Assembly: GCA_963169745.1 (NCBI GenBank)
Contig: CAUJCU010000002.1
Coordinates: 124,001-188,000, forward strand
Reading direction: 5' to 3'
DNA from: Bacteroidota bacterium
GTDB lineage: Bacteria > Bacteroidota > Bacteroidia > UBA4408
DNA length: 64,000 nucleotides
Position 1 is the stretch's first letter. Every line of letters begins with the position of its first letter. The notes under the pieces were generated by a model. That model worked only from the letters and a program-made list of their open reading frames with translations. It did no database searches and had not been told where the DNA came from. Below, one piece after another: positions 25,379 to 35,636 of the stretch. A program made the translations under genes and the position numbers.

Positions 25379-28300
25379 ATGATTTCATTAAAATCTTTTT
25401 TATCGGATACCCGAAAAATACTCTGGGGTTTTAGTATAACCTTATTGGTTTGCCTGCTTTTGAGTGCTCTTGTTCCCTATCTGGAATCAGAACAAATGCA
25501 TATAAAACTTTTTCAGAATAAGCTTCATGAAAAGGAAACAATTATTGAAAATCACATACGAAGTTTAGATGCGGATTTGAAAAGTATTAGTTATGCTGAT
25601 TTATTTAAGGATCGTTTAAGCGATTATGAATCGTTATATGAAAAAGAAGGACTCGTATTACTTATCTATGAGAATGATTCCCTAAAATTTTGGTCAGACA
25701 ATCATATTCCTGTTGAAAATCACATTTTAAAAATTTGTCTTGATAGTAAAATAGCCAAATTAAACAATGGGATTTATGAAGTTCGAAAAAAAGCAAGTGG
25801 AAACAAAACTATAATTGGTTTAATTCTTATTAAAAACACCTACTCATTTAATAATGATTATCTTCAAGATGGCTTTGCTGTTGGATTTCATCTTCCGGAA
25901 ACGACAGAAATAAGTGACCTAAAAAGCCATTCCAATTATGACATAACCAGTAAAGAGCACCAGTATCTATTTACACTAGGTAAGATAAAACACGAAACAC
26001 ATTTATGGATTGATTATTTTCAAATTATCAGTTTTGTAATTTTTTTATTCTTTTTAATTCTTCTACTTGAAAGAATTTGTTTTATATGGCTTCATTCCAG
26101 AGGCTTTTACCTCTACTATTTTGTATTGGGACTATCGTTGTCTGCTCTACGAATTGTGATGATAAAGTTTGGTTTTCCTGAAATTATATACAATACCGAT
26201 TTATTCAGTCCTTTGGTTTATGCCCATTCTTCAATAGTACCTTCATTAGGCGACTTAATACTTCATACTTCCTTAATTTCAATGTATGCCTTTGGGTTCT
26301 ATAAGTATGAAAGAAACAATAAAAAAACCAGTACTATAGGTTTTCCTGTTGTTCTTGGTTTCATTCTCATATATGCTACACTAATTTGGCTAAGTATAAA
26401 CGTGGTTGTAAGTTTAGTTAACGATTCAAAAATAAATATGAATGTTAACAATGTAACATCGTTAAGCCAGTACAGTTATATGAGCTATGTGAGCATTGGG
26501 TTACTTTTGATTGCCCTTTATTTTACCGGACTTATTCTTATTTCTAAACAAAAAATTAAAAAGATTCACCCTTTATTGAGTTTAACCGTCTTGGGTTTAG
26601 TTTTGGTGCTTCTCTCCTTTAGTTTTAAAATCCCCTTTTTATATCTGTTCATTCCGCTGCTTGGATTTGGCCTTCAACAGGGTGCTGAATATCAAATTTT
26701 TGAAAGCAGTAATATAACCAAATCAATTCTTTTCTTATCCATAGCCAGTATCTTTACTACCCTTGTTGTTAGAAATGAAATAAAGAAAAGTAACGAGCAA
26801 AAATTAAAGTTTTTGGCCGAAAATCTGGCCTTTGAAAGAGATCCGGTAGCCGAATACCTCTCAATTGACTTAACCGTAAAAATACCACGTGATTCAACTC
26901 TCATCAACTCACTAATACACAGCAGTACTGATCAAGATGCATTTTTAGGCCGATTAAAACAGCGTTACTTTAATGGTTACTGGGAAAAATTTGATATTAG
27001 TTTTTATGCTTACGACTCCCTTTGTAACCCAATTAGCAAATCACCCGGAGCGGTATTTGACAAGTACAGTTTTTTTGAAGATTTATTTGCTCATGACAGC
27101 CTGCGCCATTTTTCATATTTACCGGCCGAAAAGAGTCCTAAATCAGGATTTCTGTTAAAATACGACTTATATAAAAACATTAATAATCATAAAAAGTTTG
27201 TAGCTCATGTCTTTATAGAGGCCGATTCAAAATACCTTTCAGATGAAATTGGTTTTCCAATTCTGTTACTTGACAATAAAGTGGACAATCAAAAAGAATA
27301 TAGTAACTTTTCTTTTGCCGTTTACAAAAACAACCAATTAAGTAAACATCATGGTAAATTCATATACAATTCACAACTCGATTTTTATAATCATTTTAAA
27401 TTACAACATGACTTTTTTGAGTTTAATCAATACAAACATTATCGTTTAAATACCGCTCAAGGAACTTATCTTATTAGCGTTAAAAGTGAAGGATGGTTTC
27501 AGGAACTGACGTTTTTTTCTTATCTATTTTCAATTTTCTCAATTCTTACCTTATTGCTACTCACTTTAACAAATCCAATACGGGTGCTTTCTATAAGGCA
27601 ATATACTTTAAAAAATCGCATCCAATCATTGCCCATAATTATGGTGTTGGTTTCATTAATTTTTTTTGGAGGTGGTACAGTTTATTACTTGGTTAATCAA
27701 TACGAACAAAAAAATGCTGCAAGTTTAACTGAAAGAATGCACTCGGTATTACGCGAAGTGGAGTATAATTTAGGTGATGAGAAAAATATATCTTTCTCTT
27801 CTTCAGATTATCTTACGTATTTGCTCTCCAAATTTTCAAATATTTTCTTGACTGATATTAATTTTTATGACCCTGAAGGCAATCTTATAGCCTTGTCACG
27901 ACCAAAAATAATTGAAGAAGGTTTAATTTCAGCCAAAATGAATCCTGAAGCTTATTTGCATATCGTTATTAATAAACAAGCGCAGTTTATCAATAAAGAA
28001 CAAATAGGAAACCTGAACTATTTATCTGCCTACATTCCATTTGTAAACAATAGCAATAAATTAATGGGCTATCTAAATATCCCCTATTTTGCTAAACAAA
28101 CAGAGTTAGAATCAGAAATATCAACACTTCTTGTAACACTCATAAATATTTATGTTTTCTTAATTGTAATTTCTATGCTGGTAACTTTAATTCTAGCTAA
28201 TAAAATTACAGGCCCTTTGCAAATGTTACAACAAAAGCTGGCTAATATTAGCTTGGGTAAAAAGAACGAAACTATAGAATGGAGGAATAATGATGAAATA

Positions 28301-29053
28301 GGAAGTTTAATTATTGAGTACAACCGTATGATTGTGGCTCTTGCTGAAAGCGCAGAACGATTGGCCAAAAGTGAAAGAGAAAGTGCTTGGCGCGAAATGG
28401 CTAAACAAGTTGCACATGAAATTAAAAATCCGTTAACACCATTACGGTTAAATGCCCAACTTTTGCAACGAGCATTTGATGAAAAAAATTCTCAGTTTGA
28501 CGAAAAATTTAAAAAATTTACCGCTATGCTCATTGAGCAGGTAGATACCTTAGCCCAAATTGCCAGTGAGTTTAGTAACTTTGCATTAATGCCAAAACCC
28601 AATTTAGTTCGGGTTAATTTATCCGAGATTATTCAAAACTCCATAACTCTTTTTAGAACTACCACTGCTCACGAAATAAGTTTTAATAATTTAAGTTCAA
28701 ACAACACTTTTGAAGCCGACAAAGAACAGTTGTTACGCACTTTTAATAATCTAATAAAAAATGCTTTGCAAGCTATTGAAGAGAAGAAAGACGGTAAGGT
28801 AGAAATTTTGTTGAAGGAAGAAAAAAATTATTTGTTAGTACAAATAGCAGATAATGGAAAGGGGATAAAAGAAGAACAGAAAAAAATGATATTTGTTCCG
28901 AACTATACTACTAAAACCGGTGGTATGGGTTTAGGATTAGCTATGGTAAAGAGTATGTTACATAGTATTCATGCTGAAATTAGCTTTAGCTCTGTTGAAA
29001 ACGAAGGGTCGGTATTTGAAATAAAATTTCCCTTACCGGATCCCCAAAAATAA
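25379..29053 (+). CDS. Large membrane sensor histidine kinase, NtrY-like core
   Basis: 1224 residues, very long for a kinase. A first helix (about 15-35) precedes an extracytoplasmic stretch, then a cluster of helices between about 215 and 460, a long extracytoplasmic region (about 475-725), helices near 730 and 765, a second sensing region, and a last helix near 925. The cytosolic end has HAMP (about 945-1000), phospho-acceptor H1013 in VAHEIKNPLTP, N-box N-N-L-I-K-N-A-L-Q-A-I, and G-boxes D-N-G-K-G-I and G-M-G-L-G-L. The H-box resembles NtrY. No response regulator is adjacent; rsmE follows by 8 bp. The signal is unknown. Confidence 0.9.
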   Translation: MISLKSFLSDTRKILWGFSITLLVCLLLSALVPYLESEQMHIKLFQNKLHEKETIIENHIRSLDADLKSISYADLFKDRLSDYESLYEKEGLVLLIYENDSLKFWSDNHIPVENHILKICLDSKIAKLNNGIYEVRKKASGNKTIIGLILIKNTYSFNNDYLQDGFAVGFHLPETTEISDLKSHSNYDITSKEHQYLFTLGKIKHETHLWIDYFQIISFVIFLFFLILLLERICFIWLHSRGFYLYYFVLGLSLSALRIVMIKFGFPEIIYNTDLFSPLVYAHSSIVPSLGDLILHTSLISMYAFGFYKYERNNKKTSTIGFPVVLGFILIYATLIWLSINVVVSLVNDSKINMNVNNVTSLSQYSYMSYVSIGLLLIALYFTGLILISKQKIKKIHPLLSLTVLGLVLVLLSFSFKIPFLYLFIPLLGFGLQQGAEYQIFESSNITKSILFLSIASIFTTLVVRNEIKKSNEQKLKFLAENLAFERDPVAEYLSIDLTVKIPRDSTLINSLIHSSTDQDAFLGRLKQRYFNGYWEKFDISFYAYDSLCNPISKSPGAVFDKYSFFEDLFAHDSLRHFSYLPAEKSPKSGFLLKYDLYKNINNHKKFVAHVFIEADSKYLSDEIGFPILLLDNKVDNQKEYSNFSFAVYKNNQLSKHHGKFIYNSQLDFYNHFKLQHDFFEFNQYKHYRLNTAQGTYLISVKSEGWFQELTFFSYLFSIFSILTLLLLTLTNPIRVLSIRQYTLKNRIQSLPIIMVLVSLIFFGGGTVYYLVNQYEQKNAASLTERMHSVLREVEYNLGDEKNISFSSSDYLTYLLSKFSNIFLTDINFYDPEGNLIALSRPKIIEEGLISAKMNPEAYLHIVINKQAQFINKEQIGNLNYLSAYIPFVNNSNKLMGYLNIPYFAKQTELESEISTLLVTLINIYVFLIVISMLVTLILANKITGPLQMLQQKLANISLGKKNETIEWRNNDEIGSLIIEYNRMIVALAESAERLAKSERESAWREMAKQVAHEIKNPLTPLRLNAQLLQRAFDEKNSQFDEKFKKFTAMLIEQVDTLAQIASEFSNFALMPKPNLVRVNLSEIIQNSITLFRTTTAHEISFNNLSSNNTFEADKEQLLRTFNNLIKNALQAIEEKKDGKVEILLKEEKNYLLVQIADNGKGIKEEQKKMIFVPNYTTKTGGMGLGLAMVKSMLHSIHAEISFSSVENEGSVFEIKFPLPDPQK

Positions 29054-29061
29054 AATGACTT

Positions 29062-29772
29062 ATGAACTTATTTTATCAACCTGAATTATCTACCGAAGCA
29101 ACCTATTTTCTGAATGAAGAAGAATCGCGACACTGCACACAAGTACTACGCTTAAAAAAAGGTCATATTATTCATATTACAAATGGCCATGGAGTTTTTT
29201 TTACAGCAGAGATACTCGAACCCGGGCAAAAAAAATGCTTGATTCGTATCATTAGCGAAAAAACAACTGAAAAAGATAAAAATTTTTCGTTGCACGTAGC
29301 AATAGCACCAACCAAAAATATGGACCGTATGGAATGGTTAATAGAAAAGGCCGTTGAACTTGGAATTGATGAAATTACGCCTCTTATTTGTTCGCGTTCG
29401 GAACGTAAAATAATTAAAACAGATAGGCTTGAAAAAATAGCTGTAGCAGCTTTAAAGCAATCCTTAAAATTTTTTTTACCTCAAATAAACCAAGCCGTTC
29501 CAATACATGAGTTTATAGCACAAGCGTCCGAAAAAAATCGTTTTATATGTTTTGGGGAAGCCCCTCCCGAAAATAACTTACATCGTTTCACTACAGTTTC
29601 GAAAAATAATTTATTTTTAATTGGACCCGAAGGTGATTTTTCGTCTGAAGAAATACAATTAGCCGTTAAAAATAATTTCATTCCACTTCATTTAGGAAAT
29701 GCACGCCTTAGGTCTGAAACAGCAGCTTTACATGTAATCAGTATTGTAAATTTTGTTCTGAATAAAGTATAA
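29062..29772 (+). CDS. rsmE: 16S rRNA m3U1498 methyltransferase
   Basis: 236 residues, normal for RsmE. An N-terminal PUA-like RNA-binding domain (1-70) is followed by a SPOUT methyltransferase domain with E-W-L-I-E-K-A-V-E-L-G, L-I-G-P-E-G-D-F-S near residue 190 and L-G-N-A-R-L-R-S-E-T-A near 212, the last being the SAM-binding knot. It methylates N3 of U1498 in the decoding region of the small subunit. The gene lies 8 bp after the histidine kinase gene and is probably co-transcribed, a link with no obvious functional meaning. Confidence 0.95.
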   Translation: MNLFYQPELSTEATYFLNEEESRHCTQVLRLKKGHIIHITNGHGVFFTAEILEPGQKKCLIRIISEKTTEKDKNFSLHVAIAPTKNMDRMEWLIEKAVELGIDEITPLICSRSERKIIKTDRLEKIAVAALKQSLKFFLPQINQAVPIHEFIAQASEKNRFICFGEAPPENNLHRFTTVSKNNLFLIGPEGDFSSEEIQLAVKNNFIPLHLGNARLRSETAALHVISIVNFVLNKV

Positions 29773-29914
29773 TCAATCCGTCCATTAATTTTTAATTCCA
29801 ATATTTTCTTTGTGTTTTAGTACATAATGGAAACTTCTGTCATTTTTTAGTTTCAATTACTAAAATGTGTTTTTTACTAATAGACTATACAACTTGAATT
29901 GAAGTTCATGAAAC

Positions 29915-29947
29915 TTGATAAATTACGGCTGTTTTTTGTTATATTTG
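29915..29947 (+). promoter_or_regulatory. Two-part promoter for fused E1 gene
   Basis: TTG at 29915-29917 and the -7 box TAtaTTTG at 29940-29947 are 22 bp apart, close to the usual Bacteroidota spacing. Transcription near 29951 gives a leader of about 32 nt before the ATG at 29983. Confidence 0.6.
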
Positions 29948-29982
29948 TCAACTTAGGAAGTTTAATTATTTAAAATAATAAT

Positions 29983-32394
29983 ATGTCAGCAGAAACCTCG
30001 AAAGTTAAAAACCAAGCTTTTGAAGAATATAAAAATGAGGTTATAAATGATTATCGTATAGCGATGGAAAGCCGTGAAGCGAGCTTATTGGGGCGAAAAG
30101 AGGTATTGAGTGGGAAAGCAAAATTCGGCATATTTGGAGATGGTAAAGAAGTAGCGCAACTGGCTATGGCCAGAAGTTTTAAGCCGGGTGATTTTCGTTC
30201 GGGCTATTACCGTGATCAAACTTTTATGTTTGCCACAGGTAACTTAAACATTCAACAGTGGTTTGCGGGTTTGTATGCACATGCTGATGTACAAGCAGAT
30301 CCTACTTCGGGTGGACGGCAAATGGGTGGACATTTTGCCACTCGTAGTTTGAATGAAGACGGCACTTGGAAAGATTTAACACAAATAAAGAACTCTTCGG
30401 CTGATATTTCTCCAACAGCCGGTCAAATGCCCCGTTTATTAGGATTGGCCCAAGCTTCAAAAATATACCGCAATGTCCCCGGTCTTGAAGGATTTTCACA
30501 TTTTTCGAGAAATGGTGATGAAGTAGCATTTGGAACTATTGGGGATGCCAGTACATCTGAAGGGTTATTTTGGGAAAGCATTAATGCAGCCGGAGTGCTA
30601 CAAATACCTATGGTGGTTTGTGTATGGGATGATGGGCATGGAATTTCGGTACCCAAAAAATACCAAACCACGAAAGAAAGCATCTCAGAAGTACTAAAAG
30701 GGTTTCAGCGTGAAAACGGCTGCAATGGATTTGAAATTTTTAAAACCAAAGGCTGGGACTATGTAAGTTTAGTTGAAACTTTTGATAAAGCTACAAGTGT
30801 TGCACGTGAGTTTCATGTTCCCGTACTAATACATGTTGAGGAAGTAACTCAACCTCAAGGACACAGCACCTCTGGCAGCCATGAACGCTATAAAAGTAAG
30901 GAGCGCTTGCAATGGGAGGCCGAATACGACTGTATAAAGCAAATGCGTAACTGGATACTAAAAAGTGCCATTGCCACTGAAGAAGAATTAAGTGCGATTG
31001 ACCTACAGGCTAAAAATACGGTAAGAGAAGCTAAAAATGCTGCCTGGAAAGCTTTTATTGAACCTATCAAGAGCGAAATTAATATTTTCAATAATTTGAT
31101 GGACGAAGCCGCTTCGAAAAGTCAATTTTCTCAAGAATTAAACACACTTAAACACCAATTAAACGCTGCTCTGGATCCTACCAGACGGGATATGCATATT
31201 TCCTTACGCAAAGCGCTTCGTGTTACACGTAGTGAAGGTACTGTTGTAAACAGAAATCTGAAACAATTTTATGAGGCTTGTCTTCAAGATTGCCGAGACC
31301 GGTACAGCAGTTATTTAACCAGTTGCTCTGTTCAAGCCCTTTCGCAAATAAGCGGAATTGCCCCGCAATACACCGAATCGTCAAAAATGGTTGATGCACG
31401 AGAAATTATACGAGATAATTTTGAGTCCATTCTCACTAGTCGTCCAGAGGTCTTAATTTTTGGAGAAGATGTAGGAAAAATAGGCGATGTGAACCAGGGT
31501 TGTGAGAAGTTACAGGAAAAATTTGGTAGTCTTCGTGTAAGCGATACCGGGATTCGTGAGGCAACCATTATGGGGCAAGCTATTGGACTTGCTATGAGAG
31601 GTTTGCGACCGATTGCTGAAATACAATATTTAGATTACTTCTTGTATGCCTTACAAATATTAAGTGACGATTTGGCTACTTTACAATACCGTACCAAAGG
31701 GGGTCAAAAGGCCCCTGTAATTATTCGTACACGGGGGCACCGTTTGGAAGGAATTTGGCATAGTGGTTCACCCATGGGAACTCTAATTCATGCCTTACGT
31801 GGTGTAACTATTTGTGTTCCGCGAAATATGACCCAGGCAGCCGGTTTTTATAACCTTTTGCTTGAAGGTGATGAACCTGGAGTGATTGTAGAGCCACTTA
31901 ACGGATATCGCTTAAAAGAAAAAATGCCTGAAAATATGGGGTGCTTTAAAACACCTGTTGGGATACCTGAAGTGCTTCGCTCCGGAACAGATGTAACTTT
32001 GGTAACCTATGGTAGTACTTGTCGTTTGGCTGCAGAAGCATGTGAACAACTACAAGCAGAGGGAATAAATGTTGAACTTATTGATATTCAAACTTTATTA
32101 CCTTTTGATGTAAACCATATTATTGTTGATTCAATAAAGCGTACAAATCGTTTATTAATTGTAGATGAAGATGTTCCCGGAGGCGCGTCAGCATTTATAT
32201 TACAGCAACTTTTGGAAACGCAGAATGCATTTCGCTATCTTGATTCTCAGCCAAGAACTTTAACTGCTCAGGCACATCGTCCGGCTTATGGTTCAGATGG
32301 AGATTATTTTAGTAAACCTGCTGTGGAAGATATTTTTGATGCCGTTTATGACATAATGCATGAATCGCGCCCTGAACAGTTTCCTCAATTTTAA
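29983..32394 (+). CDS. 2-oxoacid dehydrogenase E1, fused alpha and beta subunits
   Basis: 803 residues. The alpha part (about 1-370) has the thiamine-diphosphate motif G-D-A-S-T-S-E-G (G-D-x24-N type) and H-G-I-S-V-P. A linker follows to about 460, then a beta part (about 465-803) with F-G-E-D-V-G and A-E-I-Q-Y-L-D-Y. It decarboxylates a 2-oxoacid, probably branched-chain 2-oxoacids or pyruvate, and passes the acyl group to an E2 not encoded here. Single-chain E1 proteins of this size are common in Bacteroidota. A two-part promoter lies upstream. Confidence 0.92.
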   Translation: MSAETSKVKNQAFEEYKNEVINDYRIAMESREASLLGRKEVLSGKAKFGIFGDGKEVAQLAMARSFKPGDFRSGYYRDQTFMFATGNLNIQQWFAGLYAHADVQADPTSGGRQMGGHFATRSLNEDGTWKDLTQIKNSSADISPTAGQMPRLLGLAQASKIYRNVPGLEGFSHFSRNGDEVAFGTIGDASTSEGLFWESINAAGVLQIPMVVCVWDDGHGISVPKKYQTTKESISEVLKGFQRENGCNGFEIFKTKGWDYVSLVETFDKATSVAREFHVPVLIHVEEVTQPQGHSTSGSHERYKSKERLQWEAEYDCIKQMRNWILKSAIATEEELSAIDLQAKNTVREAKNAAWKAFIEPIKSEINIFNNLMDEAASKSQFSQELNTLKHQLNAALDPTRRDMHISLRKALRVTRSEGTVVNRNLKQFYEACLQDCRDRYSSYLTSCSVQALSQISGIAPQYTESSKMVDAREIIRDNFESILTSRPEVLIFGEDVGKIGDVNQGCEKLQEKFGSLRVSDTGIREATIMGQAIGLAMRGLRPIAEIQYLDYFLYALQILSDDLATLQYRTKGGQKAPVIIRTRGHRLEGIWHSGSPMGTLIHALRGVTICVPRNMTQAAGFYNLLLEGDEPGVIVEPLNGYRLKEKMPENMGCFKTPVGIPEVLRSGTDVTLVTYGSTCRLAAEACEQLQAEGINVELIDIQTLLPFDVNHIIVDSIKRTNRLLIVDEDVPGGASAFILQQLLETQNAFRYLDSQPRTLTAQAHRPAYGSDGDYFSKPAVEDIFDAVYDIMHESRPEQFPQF

Positions 32395-32448
32395 TTTTAA
32401 TTCTTTGTTTTAAGAGAATTTTAATTTGTAATCGGTAATCAACACACG

Positions 32449-33033
32449 TTACTTTTTGGAAAAAAGTATAAAAAGCTCGTTGTTTTCGCGTGGTTTAATA
32501 GAATTATAAGCCGGTGTGAAATGTACAAAATTAAAATAGGGCTCAAAGTATTTTTCATATTCCTTTTTACTACCCCCAAAAGGAGGATGCGATTCATTTA
32601 GAGGAATATTAAAAAGCAAACCAACCAGTTTCCCATTAGGGTTTAACATATCTGATACCTTTGGGGCATAAGATGAACGCAAATGGGGATTAAGGGCACA
32701 AAAAAAAGTTTGTTCTACAATTAAATCATACGTTTTATTATGATTAAAAAAATCAGCACAAATTAAATGTGATTGAGGAAATTGAGGCACTCGTTTAGAA
32801 AATGAATCGAGTGCTTGTTGTGTTATATCCAATACAAAAACATTTGAAAATCCTGACTCCCACAGGTATTCAGCTTCATAGGCATTTCCACATCCGGGAA
32901 TTAATATCCGTAAATTCTTATTTTGAATCTGATCAAAATAAGTTTTTAATGGGGTTGTAATAGCCCCCACGTCCCAGCCAATTTCTTTAGTGTTCCAACG
33001 CTTTTCCCAAAAATTTTTATCAATCTTTTCCAT
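32449..33033 (-). CDS. TPMT-like SAM-dependent methyltransferase
   Basis: 194 residues. It begins F-W-E-K-R-W-x-x-K-E-I-G-W-D, as thiopurine S-methyltransferase-like proteins do, and has the SAM-binding motif I-L-I-P-G-C-G-N-A-Y-E-A (43-54) and D-L-I-V-E-Q-T-F-F-C-A-L. Members methylate small thiols, thiocyanate, tellurite or halide-like ions; the substrate here cannot be set. Its start overlaps the end of rlmD by 14 bp, and it is the last gene of the pyrG-to-rlmD run on the minus strand. Confidence 0.88.
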   Translation of the reverse strand: MEKIDKNFWEKRWNTKEIGWDVGAITTPLKTYFDQIQNKNLRILIPGCGNAYEAEYLWESGFSNVFVLDITQQALDSFSKRVPQFPQSHLICADFFNHNKTYDLIVEQTFFCALNPHLRSSYAPKVSDMLNPNGKLVGLLFNIPLNESHPPFGGSKKEYEKYFEPYFNFVHFTPAYNSIKPRENNELFILFSKK

Positions 33034-34477
33034 GTAATTCTAATTTAATAATACATTCCACATGATGTGTATGCGGAAACATGTCAACCGGTTGTATTGC
33101 AGTAATTTTATACTGTGGAGCCAATAAAGCAATGTCGCGTGCTTGCGAAGCAGGATTACAGCTTACATAAACAATAGTATGTGGTTTTATTTCCCTAATT
33201 TTTTGAACTACATCTGCGTGCATCCCAGCACGGGGTGGGTCTGTAATGATTACTTCCGGATAACCATGGGTTTGAATAAAATCATCATTCAAAACATCTT
33301 TCATATCTCCAGCAAAAAACTCCGTGTTACACACCTTGTTTTGAAGAGCATTTAGTTTGGCATCCTCTATGGCTTCTGTAACATACTCAACACCTACTAC
33401 TTTTTTACAATGTGCCGCTACAAAATTAGCAATTGTGCCTGTTCCGGTGTATAAATCATATACGGTTTCAGTGCCTTTTAATGCAGCGTATTCTTTCGTA
33501 ATTTTATACAAAACACTGGCTTGGTTGGCATTGGTTTGATAAAAAGATTTGGGACCAATTTTATAATTTAACCCTTCCATATTTTCATTTATATGGCTCT
33601 TTCCTTTCCAATTAAAAACCTCTAAATCATTATAGGTGTCGTTCTTTTTTGGATTGATAATATACAACAAAGACGTTATTTGTGGAAAACGTGCAGCAAT
33701 ATGTTCAAGGAGCTGTTTTATTTGAACCGCTTGGTTATCGAAAAAAATTATGACAACCATAAGTTCACCGGTATTAGAAGTTCTGATAACCACATTTCGC
33801 ATAAGCCCGATTTGTGCTTTAATATCAAAGAATTCAAATTGTTTCTCGAGGCAATAATCTCTTATTTCATTTCTAATTTCATTACTCAACTCACTTTGCA
33901 ACCAACATTTTTCAATGTTTAGCACTTTATCATACAATCCCGGAATATGAAAACCCAAGGCACCCGAATGTCCCTGTGCATCAGTAAATAGCTGCTTTTC
34001 ATGCTGTACATCTTGTTTTGCTATTGCCTTATCGTAATCTTCTTTACTGAGCCATTTTTTATTGCTAAACGTAAATTCCAGTTTATTGCGGTAAAATGTG
34101 GTTGAAGCTGAAGGTATAATTGGTCGTATTTCGGGAAAAGGAACTTTGGCAATTCGTTTTAAAGCATCTTCCACTTGTTTTTGTTTATAAAACAACTGCC
34201 ATGTGTAATCAAGATATTGCCATTTACAGCCGCCACACACCCCAAAATGTTGACAAAATGGAGCTACTCTTTTTTCAGAATATTGAATGAAACGGGTAAT
34301 TATGCCTTCGGCATATTTATTTTTTTTGCGTGTGAGTTGAATGTCACAAACATCACCCGGAACAGCTCCTTTTACAAAAATTACCCAATCATTATAGCGT
34401 CCTAAAGCTTGACCTTCTGAACCTATATCCACAATTGCAACATGCTCGAGTAAAGGTAATTTTTTCTTTTTTGTCAT
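33020..34477 (-). CDS. rlmD: 23S rRNA m5U1939 methyltransferase (RlmD/RumA type)
   Basis: 485 residues from the ATG at 34477; a GTG three codons earlier is possible but unneeded. An N-terminal TRAM domain (about 5-60) binds RNA. C75-x5-C81-x2-C84 with a later Cys (IEKCWLQ) forms the [4Fe-4S] site, and the catalytic Cys440 lies in V-S-C-N-P with D-P-P-R-A-G before it. It makes 5-methyluridine in rRNA; the iron-sulfur motif fits RlmD rather than TrmA, though related RlmCD types in this phylum may have a different target set. The lipoprotein gene stop is 14 bp upstream. Confidence 0.93.
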   Translation of the reverse strand: MTKKKKLPLLEHVAIVDIGSEGQALGRYNDWVIFVKGAVPGDVCDIQLTRKKNKYAEGIITRFIQYSEKRVAPFCQHFGVCGGCKWQYLDYTWQLFYKQKQVEDALKRIAKVPFPEIRPIIPSASTTFYRNKLEFTFSNKKWLSKEDYDKAIAKQDVQHEKQLFTDAQGHSGALGFHIPGLYDKVLNIEKCWLQSELSNEIRNEIRDYCLEKQFEFFDIKAQIGLMRNVVIRTSNTGELMVVIIFFDNQAVQIKQLLEHIAARFPQITSLLYIINPKKNDTYNDLEVFNWKGKSHINENMEGLNYKIGPKSFYQTNANQASVLYKITKEYAALKGTETVYDLYTGTGTIANFVAAHCKKVVGVEYVTEAIEDAKLNALQNKVCNTEFFAGDMKDVLNDDFIQTHGYPEVIITDPPRAGMHADVVQKIREIKPHTIVYVSCNPASQARDIALLAPQYKITAIQPVDMFPHTHHVECIIKLELHGKD

Positions 34478-34491
34478 GGTATTCACACGAG

Positions 34492-35061
34492 TTACTTTCT
34501 TGTTGAAGTGTTTTGTTTGCTTTCAAACTCACGAATAATTTCTTCGGTACTTTTTCCAAGATTTTCAATACTGGCGCGGGCATCAATATCTAGTTGTGTT
34601 CCCGGATATTTTTCACTTATGCTTTGATATACTTGACGCGCTTTGGTTGTATCATTAAGCTGGTCGCCATAAACCATAGCTTGCATAAACAAAGCGTAGG
34701 GAATATTTTTATAATCAGGGTACTTGTTTATTAATCTATTGAAATAGTTTAAAGCGGGCTGTGGCATTTGAAGGCTGTTGGCTAACTCGCCTGCTTTAAA
34801 TAAATACACCGGTGCATTTTTTTCATTTGGAAAGTAAGAAGCATATTCTTCATATAATTTCATTGCAAACATAGCTGTAGCATGGTCTATGGGCAAATTA
34901 CGTGTGGCGTGCATTTTATTCTCAAGAGAATCAATTGCAGCTTGATACTTTTCTATGGGGAGTATTTGTTGTTCGTGTGGGTTTTTCTTATTTTCTTGAC
35001 AAGCTGTGAACAGCAGTATTGCGCTTGCAAAATAAATTTTTCGTATCGATAAGAACTTCAT
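34492..35061 (-). CDS. TPR-repeat lipoprotein
   Basis: 189 residues. The lipobox L-L-F-T-A-C puts Cys21 as lipid anchor. Helical repeats of TPR type run from about 60 to 165 (A-P-V-Y-L-F-K-A-G-E-L-A, A-L-N-Y-F-N-R-L-I-N-K-Y-P, A-R-Q-V-Y-Q-S-I-S-E-K-Y-P), resembling the repeats of YbgF and BamD-type proteins. It is likely a periplasmic-facing scaffold at the outer membrane. The partner is unknown. It lies between def (10 bp) and rlmD (14 bp) in a tight operon. Confidence 0.8.
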   Translation of the reverse strand: MKFLSIRKIYFASAILLFTACQENKKNPHEQQILPIEKYQAAIDSLENKMHATRNLPIDHATAMFAMKLYEEYASYFPNEKNAPVYLFKAGELANSLQMPQPALNYFNRLINKYPDYKNIPYALFMQAMVYGDQLNDTTKARQVYQSISEKYPGTQLDIDARASIENLGKSTEEIIREFESKQNTSTRK

Positions 35062-35071
35062 ACTGTAAGTA

Positions 35072-35626
35072 TTATTTAGGGAATTTCATTTTATAATCAA
35101 CCTCAACCTTACCTTTTGATATATCATTAAGTTTTCCTTTAATTAAGGTTTTTTTAAATGCATTTAGACGATCGGTAAATAGTTTTCCTTCAATATGGTC
35201 ATACTCATGCTGAATAACACGTGCCGCAAGACCTTCAAACTCTTCTTCATAATATTCAAAATTCTCATCAAAATAACGGATCAGAATTTTTGGTTTCCGA
35301 GTAATGTCTTCGCGAACACCGGGTATGCTTAAACAGCCTTCGTTAAATATCCATTCATTACCTTGCTCTTCAATAATTTGCGGATTGATAAAAACCTGAA
35401 CAAAATCTTGTAAATCCGGTTCTTTATCTTCAAAAGGGCTTGCATCAACAATAAACAAACGTATCGATTTTCCAATTTGTGGAGCTGCCAAGCCCACACC
35501 ATTGGCATTATACATGGTATCAAACATATTATTTATAAGCTCCTTCAAGCCTTTATAATGAGCATCAATTTCCACTCCTTTTTTTCTCAAAACAGGATCG
35601 CCATAGGCAACAATAGGTAAAATCAT
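35072..35626 (-). CDS. def: Peptide deformylase
   Basis: 184 residues. All three family motifs are present: G-V-G-L-A-A-P-Q-I-G, E-G-C-L-S-I-P-G with the metal-binding Cys, and H-E-Y-D-H-I-E-G with two metal-binding His and the catalytic Glu. It removes the formyl group from new N-terminal methionines. Ten bases separate it from ruvX upstream and from the TPR lipoprotein downstream. Bacteroidota genes in this order (ruvX, def, lipoprotein) look like a stable housekeeping operon here. Confidence 0.97.
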   Translation of the reverse strand: MILPIVAYGDPVLRKKGVEIDAHYKGLKELINNMFDTMYNANGVGLAAPQIGKSIRLFIVDASPFEDKEPDLQDFVQVFINPQIIEEQGNEWIFNEGCLSIPGVREDITRKPKILIRYFDENFEYYEEEFEGLAARVIQHEYDHIEGKLFTDRLNAFKKTLIKGKLNDISKGKVEVDYKMKFPK

Positions 35627-35636
35627 ATTTTAAAAT

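Noticed and set aside
6222-29053. Pairing of the response regulator at 6222 with the kinase at 25379
   Set aside because: They are 18 kb apart, on different strands, and the kinase core resembles NtrY, which normally pairs with NtrC-type and not OmpR-type regulators.
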